64,000 bases of DNA from Chersky-840 sp963811775 (GTDB lineage Bacteria > Actinomycetota > Acidimicrobiia > Acidimicrobiales > UBA8190), in assembly GCA_963811775.1 (NCBI GenBank), contig CAWESO010000001.1, positions 186,001-250,000 of the forward strand, in the 5' to 3' direction. The position numbers and the translations under genes were made by a program. Below, one piece after another: positions 17,437 through 27,000 of this stretch (within the stretch, counting starts at the first letter, position 1; every line of letters begins with the position of its first letter). The notes beneath the pieces were generated by a model. That model had not been told where the DNA came from. It did no database searches and worked only from the letters and a program-made list of their open reading frames with translations.

Positions 17437-18767
17437 GTCCGTGCGCCGCGCTCGCGCCGCGGCCGCCGGCGGGTCTCGGGTGGCGGTGGTTCCGAGACAG
17501 CCGAGTCCATGCCCCGGTCGCGCTGGTAGGTGAAGCTCAGCTGGCCCAGGTGCACGAGGTCGCCGTCGCGCACCCCGGCACGCACCAGGGCGCGCTCCAC
17601 CCCGAGGCTGCGCAGGCGGCCCTGCACGTATTCGACGGCGTCGGGGTCGTTCAGGTCCGACAGGGCGACGGCACGAAGGGCGAGGCGGCCCGAGACGACG
17701 AACGACCCGTCGTCGGCGCGCGCCACCTCCACCTCCTCGGACAACGGGCGGTGGATCACGACGGACCGGTCGGGCTCCGCTTCTTGGGCCCGGGCCTCGA
17801 CCACCAGGGCGGCCAGGCGGGAGAGCAGCTCCGGGAGGCCGGCGCCGGTGACCGCCGAGATGCAGAAGTCAGGGTCACCCGGGGCGCGCCCCGACGCCAC
17901 GTCGGCCTTCGATCCGAGCACCACACGAGGACGCTCGAGCAGTTCGGGCCGGTAGCGCTGCAGCTCGCTGAGCAGGATCCGCTCCTGCTCCCCCGCCGGC
18001 ATGGCGTCGGCCGGCGCCAAGTCGAGCAGCACCACCAGGGCGCGGGCCCGCTCGACGTGACGGAGGAAACGGTGGCCGAGGCCCCGACCCTCGGCCGCGC
18101 CTTCGACCAGTCCGGGAATGTCCGCCACCACGAACTCGGTCTCGTCCCCGGCCCGCCCGACGCGGACCACGCCGAGATGCGGCTCGAGCGTGGTGAAGGG
18201 GTAGTCCGCCACCTTGGGCCGCGCCGCGGAGATGCGCGAGATCAGCGTGCTCTTGCCCGAATTGGGCAGCCCGACCAGGGCCACGTCGGCCAGCAACTTG
18301 AGCTCGAGGTCGAGCCAGCGCTCCTCGCCTTTCTCGCCCTGCTCGGCGAAGGCCGGGGCGCGGCGCCGGTTGGAGAGGAAGCGGGCGTTGCCGCGGCCCC
18401 CTCGCCCGGCCTGCGCCGCCAGCCAGCGGTCGCCGCCCGAGGCCAGGTCGGCGAGGACGACGCCGTCGGGGCCCCGCACCACGGTGCCCACCGGCACGGG
18501 GACCTCGAGCGCCTGGCCGCGGGGCCCGTGGCGCTTCTTGCCCTGCCCGTGCTTGCCGTCGGTGGCCCGGCGATGGGGGTGGTCGCGGAAACCGAGGAGC
18601 GAGGCCTGGTTGGTCGAGGCCACGAGCCACACGTCACCGCCGTGGCCGCCGTCGCCCCCGTCGGGGCCGCCGCGTGACACGTGCGCCTCTCGGCGAAACG
18701 ACACCGAGCCCGCGCCGCCGTCACCCGCCTTCACATGGACTTGGGCTTCGTCGGCAAACCCGGACAC
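17433..18767 (-). CDS. obgE: Obg family GTPase
   Basis: Essential GTPase of 50S subunit assembly and stress control. The glycine-rich Obg domain (VHVKAGDGGAGSVSFRR, GGPDGGDGGHGG) is followed by a G domain with LVGLPNSGKSTLIS, DIPGLVEGAAEGRGLG and GSKAD. A C-terminal OCT-like region follows. I prefer GTG at 18767 because AGGA lies eight bases upstream and the protein then begins in the conserved FADEAQVHV region. A GTG at 18788 also has a G-rich run upstream and cannot be excluded. It comes after rpmA and overlaps proB. Confidence 0.95.
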   Translation of the reverse strand: MSGFADEAQVHVKAGDGGAGSVSFRREAHVSRGGPDGGDGGHGGDVWLVASTNQASLLGFRDHPHRRATDGKHGQGKKRHGPRGQALEVPVPVGTVVRGPDGVVLADLASGGDRWLAAQAGRGGRGNARFLSNRRRAPAFAEQGEKGEERWLDLELKLLADVALVGLPNSGKSTLISRISAARPKVADYPFTTLEPHLGVVRVGRAGDETEFVVADIPGLVEGAAEGRGLGHRFLRHVERARALVVLLDLAPADAMPAGEQERILLSELQRYRPELLERPRVVLGSKADVASGRAPGDPDFCISAVTGAGLPELLSRLAALVVEARAQEAEPDRSVVIHRPLSEEVEVARADDGSFVVSGRLALRAVALSDLNDPDAVEYVQGRLRSLGVERALVRAGVRDGDLVHLGQLSFTYQRDRGMDSAVSEPPPPETRRRPRRERGART

Positions 18768-18802
18768 GGTCTCGATCCTACGGGGCACCGTGGTGTCCCC
18801 CC

Positions 18803-18823
18803 GGGGTACGGGGTACGGGGTAC
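18803..18823 (+). repeat. three tandem 7-bp repeats between rpmA and obgE
   Basis: Three perfect copies of GGGGTAC fill part of the short rpmA-obgE gap. No function is evident; the tract lies just upstream of both candidate obgE starts. Confidence 0.85.
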
Positions 18824-18834
18824 GGCGACGTGCC

Positions 18835-19089
18835 TCAGGAGTCGGCGAGGACGCTCACCTGACGACGGCCCTTGCGGGTGCCGAAGCTCACCACGCCGTC
18901 GGCGGTGGCGAACAACGTGTCGTCGCCACCGCGCCCGACGTTCTCACCGGGGTGGAACTTGGTCCCCCGCTGGCGCACGATGATGGCACCGGCCGGGACG
19001 GCCGTGCCGTCGTACACCTTCACGCCGAGGCGCTTGGACTTCGAATCGCGGCCGTTGCGGGTCGAACCGCCGCCCTTGGTCTTCGACAC
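18835..19089 (-). CDS. rpmA: 50S ribosomal protein L27
   Basis: L27 lies at the peptidyl-transferase centre. The 84-residue protein has the expected N-terminal KGGGSTRNGRDSKSKRLGVK and the core IIVRQRGTKFHPGENVGRG. The N-terminus is the short actinobacterial kind, with no cleavable Firmicutes-type extension. It follows rplU by 24 bases, and obgE comes next. Confidence 0.97.
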   Translation of the reverse strand: MSKTKGGGSTRNGRDSKSKRLGVKVYDGTAVPAGAIIVRQRGTKFHPGENVGRGGDDTLFATADGVVSFGTRKGRRQVSVLADS

Positions 19090-19113
19090 GAGAACCTCCT
19101 CCTGGACGCCGGC

Positions 19114-19434
19114 TCAGCGGCCCGCGGGGACCGTGATGGACAAGATCTCGACCGTGGCGTACTGCTGGCGATGTCCCCAGCGCCGCCGGCGCCGGGCCTT
19201 GGCCTGGTACGTGAAGCCACGGATCTTGGGACCGAGCTCCTGGCCCACCACGCGGGCGGCCACCACGGTGCCCTCGAGCTCGGTCGGGGTGGCGAGGATC
19301 CGGTCGTCGTCGACGACCAGCACCGGAGCGAGCTCGACCTCGCTCCCCTCGGGCACGCCGAGGAGCTCGAGGCGCAGCTGCTGGCCCTCGGCCACGCGCT
19401 CCTGCTTGCCTCCGCTCTGGATCACCGCATACAT
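19114..19434 (-). CDS. rplU: 50S ribosomal protein L21
   Basis: L21, 106 residues, begins MYAVIQSGGKQERV and carries the conserved AKARRRRRWGHRQQY basic segment that contacts 23S rRNA. It starts 12 bases after the RNase E/G gene and precedes rpmA, in the widely conserved order rng-rplU-rpmA-obgE. Confidence 0.97.
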   Translation of the reverse strand: MYAVIQSGGKQERVAEGQQLRLELLGVPEGSEVELAPVLVVDDDRILATPTELEGTVVAARVVGQELGPKIRGFTYQAKARRRRRWGHRQQYATVEILSITVPAGR

Positions 19435-19446
19435 AGCCCGGCGATC

Positions 19447-21439
19447 TTACAGCAGGGAGTCATCGAGCACGATCCCACGGCCGCCGCACACGGCGCAGAC
19501 CGTGGACAGCGACTCCACCAGGCCCTCCGAGACCCGTTTCCGGGTCATCTCCACCAGGCCCAGCTCCGAGATGTCGAACACCTGGGTCCGGGTCTTGTCC
19601 CGGGCCAGGGCCGAGCGCAGTGCGGCGGACACCCGGTCCCGGTTGTCGCGGATCTCCATGTCGATGAAGTCGATGACGATGATCCCGCCGATGTCGCGCA
19701 GGCGCAGCTGGCGGGCGATCTCCTCGGCGGCCTCGAGATTGTTGCGGTACACGGTCTCCTCGAGGTTCGACTTGCCCACGTTCTTCCCCGTGTTCACGTC
19801 GATCACGGTCAGCGCCTCGGTGCGCTCGATGATGAGCGAGCCTCCTGATGGCAGCCACACCTTGCGGTCGAGGGCCTTGTGCAGCTGCTCGTGCACATGG
19901 AAGCGCTCGAAGATGGGCAGGTTCTCGACGACGGGGTCGTAGTACTCCACGCGGTCCACCAGCTCGGGGTTGACCTGCTCGACGTAGTCGCGCACCTGCG
20001 CGTAGAGGTCTTCGTCGTCGATGACCACGCTGCGGTACTCGCGGTTGAACTCCTCGCGGACGATGCGCACCGCCAGGTCGGGCTCGCGGTAGAGCAGTCC
20101 GGGCCCGTTCGACCGGTTGGCCTCGGCCTCGATGGCGCCCCACAGCGCGACCAGGCGCTCGACGTCGTGGCGCAGCTCGTCCTGGCTAGCTCCCTCGGCC
20201 GCCGTGCGCACGATCAGGCCGTGGCCGGCGGGCCGCACTTCGTCGACGATGCGGCGCAGCCGCTTGCGCTCGTTGTCGTCGAGCCGCTTGGAGATGCCGA
20301 AGGCGGAGGAGTTCGGGACCATGACCACGAAGCGGCCCGGGAGCGACACCTCCTGGGTCAGGCGTGCCCCCTTGGCGCCGATCGGGTTCTTCGTGACCTG
20401 GCACAAGATGACCTGGCCGGGGCGCAGCATCTCCTCGATGCGCGGCGACGCGCTCTTGGCCGTTTCGACGTCCTCGGTGTCGTAGCGGACGTCACCGCGG
20501 TACAGCACGGCGTTCTTGGGCGTCCCGATGTCGACGAAGGCGGCCTCCATGCCGGGCAGGACGTTCTGCACCCGGCCCCGATAGATGTTGCCGTCGATCT
20601 GGGTGGCGTCGTCGGCCGCCCTCGACACGTAGTGCTCGACGAGCGTCCTGCCCTCGAGCACGGCGATCTGGGTGGCGTGGGGCCGGACGTGGACGCACAT
20701 GAGGTAGCGACCGACCGGGCGCCCCCGCCGCTCTCGGCCGCTGCGCCGGCGGGAGCGGCCGCCGGGCCCCTTGGCGTCGGCCGTCTCCTCCCCTGCGTCG
20801 ACGCTCTCGTCGTGCCGCGGGCCCGACTCCACCACCTTCGGAGGGGACACGGGTTTGGGGGCCCGGGGGGCCTTGGGGGCGACCGGCGCCACCGGGGCGG
20901 CGGGAGGGCGGGCAGGGCGGGTGTCGCCGATACGGGGCCGCTCGGCCATGGCCTTGCGCGCACCGAGCGTCGGCGCGCCCTCGGACGGGGCATCTTCGAA
21001 CGGTGCGCTCTCCGACGCGGCGCCACCCGACGTGCCACCGGTGGCGACGGCCGACGCGTCGGCTCCGAGCGTCACCTCGCCGTCTGTTGCCGATCCGTCT
21101 GTTGCCGATCCGTCTGTTGCCGATCCGGCGGGCCCGGACACGACGGACTCGGCGGCCTCGTCGGGCTCGGTCACGTCGCCGACGGGCGCGGCAACTCCCG
21201 GGCGGCGTCCCGGCCGGGCGACGGCGGCGGCGAGGGGCGGACCCGGGCGGGCGGGGCGCGCCCGGCTCAGCCTCCGACGGCGGGGCGCCTTCGGACGGCG
21301 CAGGGTCTCCGGCCGTGTCGCGGGGCGGGGAGGAGTCGACCCCCGGGCGGCCGGTGGCCGCCTCGGAGTCGGTGGACGGGCGCGCCGAGGGCGGGCCGGT
21401 GGGCTCCGCCGCCGGCGGCCCAATGCTCGTGTCGGACAT
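19447..21439 (-). CDS. rng: ribonuclease E/G family protein (one-base frameshift in the N-terminal tail)
   Basis: Endoribonuclease for mRNA decay and rRNA maturation. The S1 domain (NIYRGRVQNVLPGMEAAFVDIG), RNase E/G core (SLIIERTEALTVIDVNTGK, the metal-binding Asp region GGIIVIDFIDM) and zinc-link-like CAVCGGRG near the C-terminus are clear. The long N-terminal ~200 residues are acidic, Pro/Ser-rich and disordered. ATG at 21439 has AAGGGA upstream and encodes the beginning of this tail, but in a different frame from the core. One surplus base near 21244 (a CCCGGG tract) would join them into 663 residues. If that is not an error, the protein must start at a later in-frame codon such as ATG 20949. 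Confidence 0.85.
21081..21125 (+). repeat. three tandem 15-bp repeats in the rng tail
   Basis: Three perfect copies of CGTCTGTTGCCGATC. On the coding strand they give the repeat Ser-Ala-Thr-Asp-Gly in the disordered tail. The unit is a multiple of three, so copy changes keep the frame. Confidence 0.9.
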
Positions 21440-21463
21440 GGGGACGATCCCTTCTCGTACTGC

Positions 21464-22162
21464 TCACGAGGCGCGCTCGCACATGACGGCGGTGCCCGAG
21501 GGGCCCACCATGAGCGGCTCCCAGCGGGAGCCGTCGCGCTCGATCCATTGACAGGTTCTGCGGGCAAGCCCGAGCTCGATACCCAGGGCCTGGGCGAGCT
21601 CGCAGGGACGGACGCCACGCGGTCGGGTGCCCAACTCCGCCAGGAGCAGGGTCCCCGGGGTGTCGCCGTCGGATGACGAGAGCGCCAGGACCGAGGGACG
21701 CAGGTCGTCGACCACGTCCCGGCCCTTGCGCTCGCGCCGGATGGGGATGGACGGCGCGCCGAGGACGCGCTCGATCGCCGCGTCGAGGTCGAGGCGCGCC
21801 GTGCCGGGTACGTGGATCTCCCACCGGCACGAGGCCACGTCCTCCTGGAGCGAGTTCGTGCCCGGCTCGAGCGCCGCCGCGGCCACGATGTCGACACCGT
21901 CGGGCAGCATCGGGCTGACGGCGGGCGCGAGCTCGGTGGGGTCGAGCGCCCCGTCCAGCGCGATGTCGAGGTACTCGGCCACCGACTCACACCCGGTGGG
22001 CAGCGCCAATCCGAAGCTCAATTGCGGACGGGGGGTGAACCCGGCGGTGTAGGCCACCGGCACCCGGGCCCGGCGCAGCGCCCGCTCCCACATGCGGGCC
22101 ACGTCTCGGTGGCTCGTGAAGCGCACCTTGCCGAGCTTCGTGAAGCGGGCCCGGATCCTCAC
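21464..22162 (-). CDS. TIGR03936/DUF2344 family protein
   Basis: Protein of 232 residues of a family nearly always next to a TIGR03960 radical SAM protein. The start VRIRARFTKLGKVRFTSHRD and the segment PVAYTAGFTPRPQLSFGLAL are typical. GTG at 22162 overlaps the radical SAM stop by four bases, so the two are coupled. The biochemical role is unestablished, but the fixed pairing argues for a joint function in RNA or ribosome modification. The rng gene follows after 24 bases. Confidence 0.88.
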   Translation of the reverse strand: MRIRARFTKLGKVRFTSHRDVARMWERALRRARVPVAYTAGFTPRPQLSFGLALPTGCESVAEYLDIALDGALDPTELAPAVSPMLPDGVDIVAAAALEPGTNSLQEDVASCRWEIHVPGTARLDLDAAIERVLGAPSIPIRRERKGRDVVDDLRPSVLALSSSDGDTPGTLLLAELGTRPRGVRPCELAQALGIELGLARRTCQWIERDGSRWEPLMVGPSGTAVMCERAS

Positions 22163-24135
22163 AGGACGCGCTCCGGGCGCGCCGCGGGCCCCGCTGCGGC
22201 CCCGGCCGTCTCGAGGAAGCGCACGGGGACCGTCCCCCCCGAGGCCAGGTCCTGGCCCGTGCCCTGGCTCCCACCCGCGGGCGGGACGGGGGACGCCACC
22301 ATGTGCTCGACCCCGAGCCCGGTGCAGGCTCCGCAGTCGTAGCACGGCGTCCAGCGGCAATCCTCGAGGCCGTGCTCGGCCAGGGCCTCTTGGAAGTCCT
22401 GCCACAGGAAATCGCGGTGCAGGCCGGCCGAGACATGGTCCCACGGCAAGACGTCGTGCTCGTCACGATGGCGGTACACGGTGTCGGAGAAGTCGAGCCC
22501 GGCCCGCTCGAGACCGTCGTTCCACAGCGCGAGGTCGAAGTGCTCGGACCATTCCTGGAACGTGCCTCCGGCGCGCCACACGTGCTCGATGACCGCGCCC
22601 ATGCGGCGGTCGCCCCGGCTCACCAGGCCCTCGACCGTGGTGGCCTCAGGGTCGTGCCAGCGCAGCGTCAGCCCCCGCGTGCCCCGGGCGGCGTCTTTCA
22701 ATAAGCCCACCTTGCGGCGCAGCTCGGCCATCGTGTTCTGGCCGAACCACTGGAACGGCGTGTGCGCCTTGGGCACGAAGCCGCCCACCGAGGCGGTGAC
22801 GGTCACGTTGTGGTGGTACCGGCGACCGATCTCGGCGCAGGCGCCGGCGAGGCGGGTGATCCCGAGCACGTCGTCGTCGGTCTCGGTGGGCAGGCCGATG
22901 AGGAAGTACAGCTTGACCCGCCGCCAGCCCTGCGAGAAGGCGGCATCGACGGCCGCATAGAGATCCTCTTCCCGGATGAGCTTGTTGATGACCTGGCGCA
23001 TGCGCCACGTCCCCCCCTCCGGGGCGAAGGTGAGGCCCGTGCGCCGCACCTGCTGGATGTCGGCCGCCAGCCCCACGGTGAAGGCGTCGACGCGCAGGCT
23101 GGGCAGGCTCACCGACACCTGGCCCGAGCACTCGGGGTCGTTGATCACGCGGGACACGACCTCCCCGATGCCCGAGAAGTCGGCGCTCGACAGCGACGTC
23201 AGGGTGACCTCGTCGTAACCGGTGCGGTCCAGGCCCGAGCGCACCATGGCGTCGACCTGGGCCGCGGGCCGTTCCCGCACGGGACGGGTGATCATCCCGG
23301 CCTGGCAGAACCGGCACCCGCGCGTGCAGCCCCGGAACACCTCGACGTTCAAGCGGTCGTGCACGACCTCGATCAGAGGGACGAGCTGCTGCTTGGGATA
23401 GGGCCACTCCCCCAGGTCCGCGATGGTGCGCTTCTCCACGCGCTCGGGGACGCCGGGCACCGAAGGCGACACGCCGGTCAGGCGGCCCGCCTCGTAGTGC
23501 GCTTCGTAGCAGGAGGGGACGTACACCCCGGGCAGCGACGCCAGGCTGCGCAGCAGGTCGTCGCGCCGGGCCCCGCCCGAGGCCCGCCACGCCCCGATGG
23601 CCTCGGTCAGCTCTCCCACCGCCTCCTCGCCGTCGCCCAGGACGAAGGCGTCGACGAAGTCGGCCAGGGGCTCAGGGTTGAACGCACAGTGGCCTCCCGC
23701 CACGACCAGGGGGTGCGCCACGTCGCGCTGCGCGCTGCGCACCGGGACGCCGGCCAGGTCCACCATGTTGAGCACGTTGGTGTAGGTGAGCTCGGCCGAG
23801 AGGTTGAAGGCCAGGACGTCGAACGCCCCGGCGGCGAGGTTGCTCTCCAGGGAGAACAGCGGCACCGACGCGGCGCGCATCGCCGCCTCCATGTCCGTCC
23901 ACGGCGCGTAGGCACGCTCGGCGACGGCGTCGGCACGCTCGTTCAGGATCTCGTACAGGATCTGGAGGCCCTGGTTGGGCAGCCCGATCTCGTAGGTGTC
24001 GGGGTACAGCAGCAGCCACGCCACCCGATCGGGGGCGTGGACGGGCCGGCACGCCCCGAGCTCGCCACCGATGTACCGTGCGGGCTTCGTGACCTGGGCC
24101 AGGAGAGGCTCGATCCGTGGCCACAGAGAAGTCAT
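22159..24135 (-). CDS. TIGR03960 family B12-binding/radical SAM protein
   Basis: Radical SAM protein of 658 residues. An N-terminal cobalamin-binding-like region (WLLLYPDTYEIGLPNQGLQIL) precedes the radical SAM core with the 4Fe-4S motif CTRGCRFC at about residue 274 and the glycine motif LTFAPEGGT. The C-terminal region has a second Cys cluster (CYDCGACTG). The following DUF2344 gene overlaps by four bases. It sits 13 bases after mrdA, within the mre operon direction. Function unknown; in other organisms the pair neighbours rng and rplU as here. Confidence 0.9.
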   Translation of the reverse strand: MTSLWPRIEPLLAQVTKPARYIGGELGACRPVHAPDRVAWLLLYPDTYEIGLPNQGLQILYEILNERADAVAERAYAPWTDMEAAMRAASVPLFSLESNLAAGAFDVLAFNLSAELTYTNVLNMVDLAGVPVRSAQRDVAHPLVVAGGHCAFNPEPLADFVDAFVLGDGEEAVGELTEAIGAWRASGGARRDDLLRSLASLPGVYVPSCYEAHYEAGRLTGVSPSVPGVPERVEKRTIADLGEWPYPKQQLVPLIEVVHDRLNVEVFRGCTRGCRFCQAGMITRPVRERPAAQVDAMVRSGLDRTGYDEVTLTSLSSADFSGIGEVVSRVINDPECSGQVSVSLPSLRVDAFTVGLAADIQQVRRTGLTFAPEGGTWRMRQVINKLIREEDLYAAVDAAFSQGWRRVKLYFLIGLPTETDDDVLGITRLAGACAEIGRRYHHNVTVTASVGGFVPKAHTPFQWFGQNTMAELRRKVGLLKDAARGTRGLTLRWHDPEATTVEGLVSRGDRRMGAVIEHVWRAGGTFQEWSEHFDLALWNDGLERAGLDFSDTVYRHRDEHDVLPWDHVSAGLHRDFLWQDFQEALAEHGLEDCRWTPCYDCGACTGLGVEHMVASPVPPAGGSQGTGQDLASGGTVPVRFLETAGAAAGPAARPERVL

Positions 24136-24148
24136 GTGCCCGCCGAGT

Positions 24149-26440
24149 CTAGAGGTCTCCCCGTCGACCCCGGTGCCGTTGCGAGCCGAGGGCCCTCGTG
24201 GTGGGGCGGGTGGTCGTGGTGGTCGCCCCGGCCCCGGCAGTACCCCCCTTGGCCCCGGGGGAGCTCGGCGGCGGCGGGCCGGTGGTGGTGGTGGTGGTGG
24301 TGGTGCTCGCCGGGGTCGACGACGGCGGCCCCAGGAGGACCGGGGACTCGGGATGCGCCACCAGGAAGTCGAATCCCTGGCGCACCACCGGCGCCGCGGC
24401 CTGGGAACCGAGCCCGCCGCCCTCGACCACGACGGCGATCAGGTACCGCGGGTTGGGCAGCGGGCCCCAGGCCACGAACCACGAGTTGGGCTGCTGCTCG
24501 TTGGTCGTGGCCGTCCCGGTCTTGCCCGCCAGGGGGAACGTGGACAGCGGGAAGCCGGTGAAGGCGCCGTTGGCGGTGCCCTTGGAGCTCCGCACCACCC
24601 CCTCGAAGCCCGACAGGAGGGCCTGGTAGTCGGCGGGCGTGTAGCCGATGTGCCCCGCCACCTCGGGGGCGAAGGTCTTGACCGTCTTCCCGCTGGCGTC
24701 GACCAGGCCGGCCGCGACCTCCGGGACGTAGCGGGTGCCGCCGTTGGCGAAGGTGGCGTAGGCGACGGCCTGTTCGATGGGGGTGATCACGGTGCCGCCC
24801 TGGCCGAAGGCGAGCTCGAGGTTGTTGCCCGTGAACCACCCGCTGTTGGGGTAGTCCTTGGGATCCTGGGCGTGCTCGCGCTGGACCACCTTGGGCGAGT
24901 CGACACGGGCGACGTGCGTCTCGTCGGGCAGGTCGATGCCCGTCACGTCGCCGTAGCCGAGCTTCGCCGCCGCGTCCTGGATCGGTGTCTCGCCGTAGCG
25001 TCCGTTGGCCTTGTAGTCGTTCCAGAATTGCACGCCCAGGTTGTAGAAGAAGATGTCGCTCGACACCGTGAGGGCCTGCGACACGTTCACCCTGCCGCCG
25101 ACCTCGCCCTCGTTGTCATGATACGTGGCGCACCCCTCCCCGCCGGTGGCGCACCCGGGGATGGTGTAGGCGCCGGTGTCGTCGAAGGTGTAGCCGGGCG
25201 AGATGAGGCCGGTGCCGAGGGCGGCCGTGGCCGTGGCGAGCTTGAAGGTCGACCCCGGCGTGTAGAGGCCCTGGATGGCGTTGTCGTTCTGGGCGCCGGT
25301 CGTCTGGAGCTCGCGGAAGTGGGCGGTGGAGATGCCGTTGGTCCACCACGTGGGGTCATACGTCGGCGCCGAGACGAGCGCGAGGACGGCTCCGGTCTCG
25401 GGGTCGAGCGCCACCGCCGCGCCTTCGGTCGACTTGCCCTTGAGCGACGCGATCTCGCCGTCGAGCGCCTGCTGCAAGGTCTGCTCCAGTCCGGCGTCGA
25501 TGTTGGTGACGACGTCGTCGCCGGCCGTGGGGGGTGTCTCCCCCACGCTGCCCACGACCTGTCCGTGCGCGTCCACCTCCACCTTGTCGATGCCGGGGCG
25601 CCCCCGCAGGTCGGCTTGGTACTGCGCCTCGAGGCCGCTCTGGCCGAAGAGGTCCCCGAGCTCGTATCCCTGGGACTGATTGGCCTGGAGCTGCGAGCTC
25701 GTGATCTGGCCGACGTACCCGAGCATCTGCACGCCGGTCTGCCCCAGGGGATAGATGCGGTTGGTGTCGGCCACCGTCGACACGCCGGGGAACATCGAGG
25801 CGTGCTCGTCGATGTAGAGGACGTCCGACAGCGGCGCGCTCTCGAGGATGGGGACGGGCTTGTACAGGCTGTACTGGACGTTGGCCAGGTCGCCTTCGAC
25901 CTGGGCCGACGGGATCCCCAACAGCGCGGCCAACTGCCCCACCACCGCCGGGTGCTCCTGGGCCGCCACCCTCGACAACGTGATGTCCTGGGTGACCTGG
26001 TCGCCGACCATGATGCTGTCGCTGCGGTCGGTGATGAGCCCACGCGGGGCGGCCACCTCCACGTCGCGGATCTGGTTGGCGGTCACGGACTTCGAGTACG
26101 CCGAGGTGTCGAGGACCTGCAGGTACCACAGCCGGATGAACATGAGTGAGAACAACGCCGCGACCACGACCCCGAGCACGCGCAGACGGATGACGGTGCG
26201 CGGCGCCGAGGGCTCGCTCACCGCCATGACCCGGTCCACCACCGTCCGGCGCGGCCGCATGCGCGGCCCGCTGGGCTCTTGGGGGCGCGCCGGGCGCGCC
26301 GTCTTCGGTCTCGGGTAGAGGTGGGCGCCGCGCAGGGGATGGCGGAGTCGGCTGGCGAGCGCCCGGGGCTGGCGCGGCGGCCGTCGGGGGGTGTCGGCGC
26401 TGCGCAGCTTCAGGGCGAAGCGCCGGCGGCGGAACTTCAC
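24149..26440 (-). CDS. mrdA: penicillin-binding protein 2 (class B transpeptidase of the elongasome)
   Basis: Cross-links new peptidoglycan during cell elongation. The 763-residue protein has a long basic cytoplasmic tail (~85 residues), one TM segment (VLGVVVAALFSLMFIRLWYL), a PBP dimer domain and a transpeptidase domain. The active-site motifs are STFK in YTPGSTFKLA, SSD in TVSSDIFFYN and KTG in LAGKTGTATT. The C-terminus is a Thr/Pro-rich tail encoded partly by eight GGT repeats on the other strand (24281-24304). GTG at 26440 overlaps mreD by four bases (GTGA). The rodA gene, usually next, is absent; a radical SAM gene follows instead. Confidence 0.93.
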   Translation of the reverse strand: MKFRRRRFALKLRSADTPRRPPRQPRALASRLRHPLRGAHLYPRPKTARPARPQEPSGPRMRPRRTVVDRVMAVSEPSAPRTVIRLRVLGVVVAALFSLMFIRLWYLQVLDTSAYSKSVTANQIRDVEVAAPRGLITDRSDSIMVGDQVTQDITLSRVAAQEHPAVVGQLAALLGIPSAQVEGDLANVQYSLYKPVPILESAPLSDVLYIDEHASMFPGVSTVADTNRIYPLGQTGVQMLGYVGQITSSQLQANQSQGYELGDLFGQSGLEAQYQADLRGRPGIDKVEVDAHGQVVGSVGETPPTAGDDVVTNIDAGLEQTLQQALDGEIASLKGKSTEGAAVALDPETGAVLALVSAPTYDPTWWTNGISTAHFRELQTTGAQNDNAIQGLYTPGSTFKLATATAALGTGLISPGYTFDDTGAYTIPGCATGGEGCATYHDNEGEVGGRVNVSQALTVSSDIFFYNLGVQFWNDYKANGRYGETPIQDAAAKLGYGDVTGIDLPDETHVARVDSPKVVQREHAQDPKDYPNSGWFTGNNLELAFGQGGTVITPIEQAVAYATFANGGTRYVPEVAAGLVDASGKTVKTFAPEVAGHIGYTPADYQALLSGFEGVVRSSKGTANGAFTGFPLSTFPLAGKTGTATTNEQQPNSWFVAWGPLPNPRYLIAVVVEGGGLGSQAAAPVVRQGFDFLVAHPESPVLLGPPSSTPASTTTTTTTTGPPPPSSPGAKGGTAGAGATTTTTRPTTRALGSQRHRGRRGDL

Positions 26441-27000
26441 CGCAGTCCCCCACCGGCGGGCGCGTTGCGGATCGGGCCGGGCTCGGGGACGGCCCAGGCC
26501 ACCACCCGCAGGACCGGCACCGCCAGCAGGGCCGCCGACGGCGTCCCCACCACCAGCGCCGGCGCCAGGTAGGTCTTGAGCATCCCGGGGTCGCCGAGCA
26601 CGGCCCCCAGGATGGCGTACGCCCCCATGCCCGCCGCCGTCGCCGCCGCCGCCACGACTGGCGGGAGCCACCACGACGTCCGGACCAGTCCCCGGGTGGC
26701 GGTGCCGGTGGCGAACCCGAGCACGCAGCCCACCAGGGCGGACAGCCCGAAGGGGGTGGGGAGGAACAGGTCAGCCACCAGTCCCGTGATGAACCCGAAG
26801 ACCGCCCCCCGGTCCGGCCCGGCCGCGTACCCCGCCGCCACCGGGAGCAGCAGCAGCACGTCGGGATGCGCACCGTCCACCCGCACCAGGTCCAGGAGGG
26901 TGTTCTGGACCACGAGGGCCAGCGCGATCACGAGGGTGCAGCGCGCCATGTCGGCGGTGGTCAGGGCGCCGCTGACACGCGCCGCCACGCTCGGGCGCAT
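26437..27000 (-). CDS. mreD: rod shape-determining protein MreD
   Basis: Small polytopic membrane protein (187 residues, about five hydrophobic segments) of the elongasome. Family-like features include PDVLLLLPVAAGYAAGPDRG and GLVADLFLPTPFGLSAL. ATG at 27000 shares one base with the mreC stop (TGATG), and its own stop overlaps mrdA. Position between mreC and mrdA makes the call firm despite weak sequence conservation in the family. Confidence 0.9.
   Translation of the reverse strand: MRPSVAARVSGALTTADMARCTLVIALALVVQNTLLDLVRVDGAHPDVLLLLPVAAGYAAGPDRGAVFGFITGLVADLFLPTPFGLSALVGCVLGFATGTATRGLVRTSWWLPPVVAAAATAAGMGAYAILGAVLGDPGMLKTYLAPALVVGTPSAALLAVPVLRVVAWAVPEPGPIRNAPAGGGLR

Noticed and set aside
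21464..21990. Upstream extension of the rng frame to 21990
   Set aside because: That stretch is an out-of-frame shadow of the DUF2344 gene; the N-terminal residues are Ser/Arg/Pro noise.
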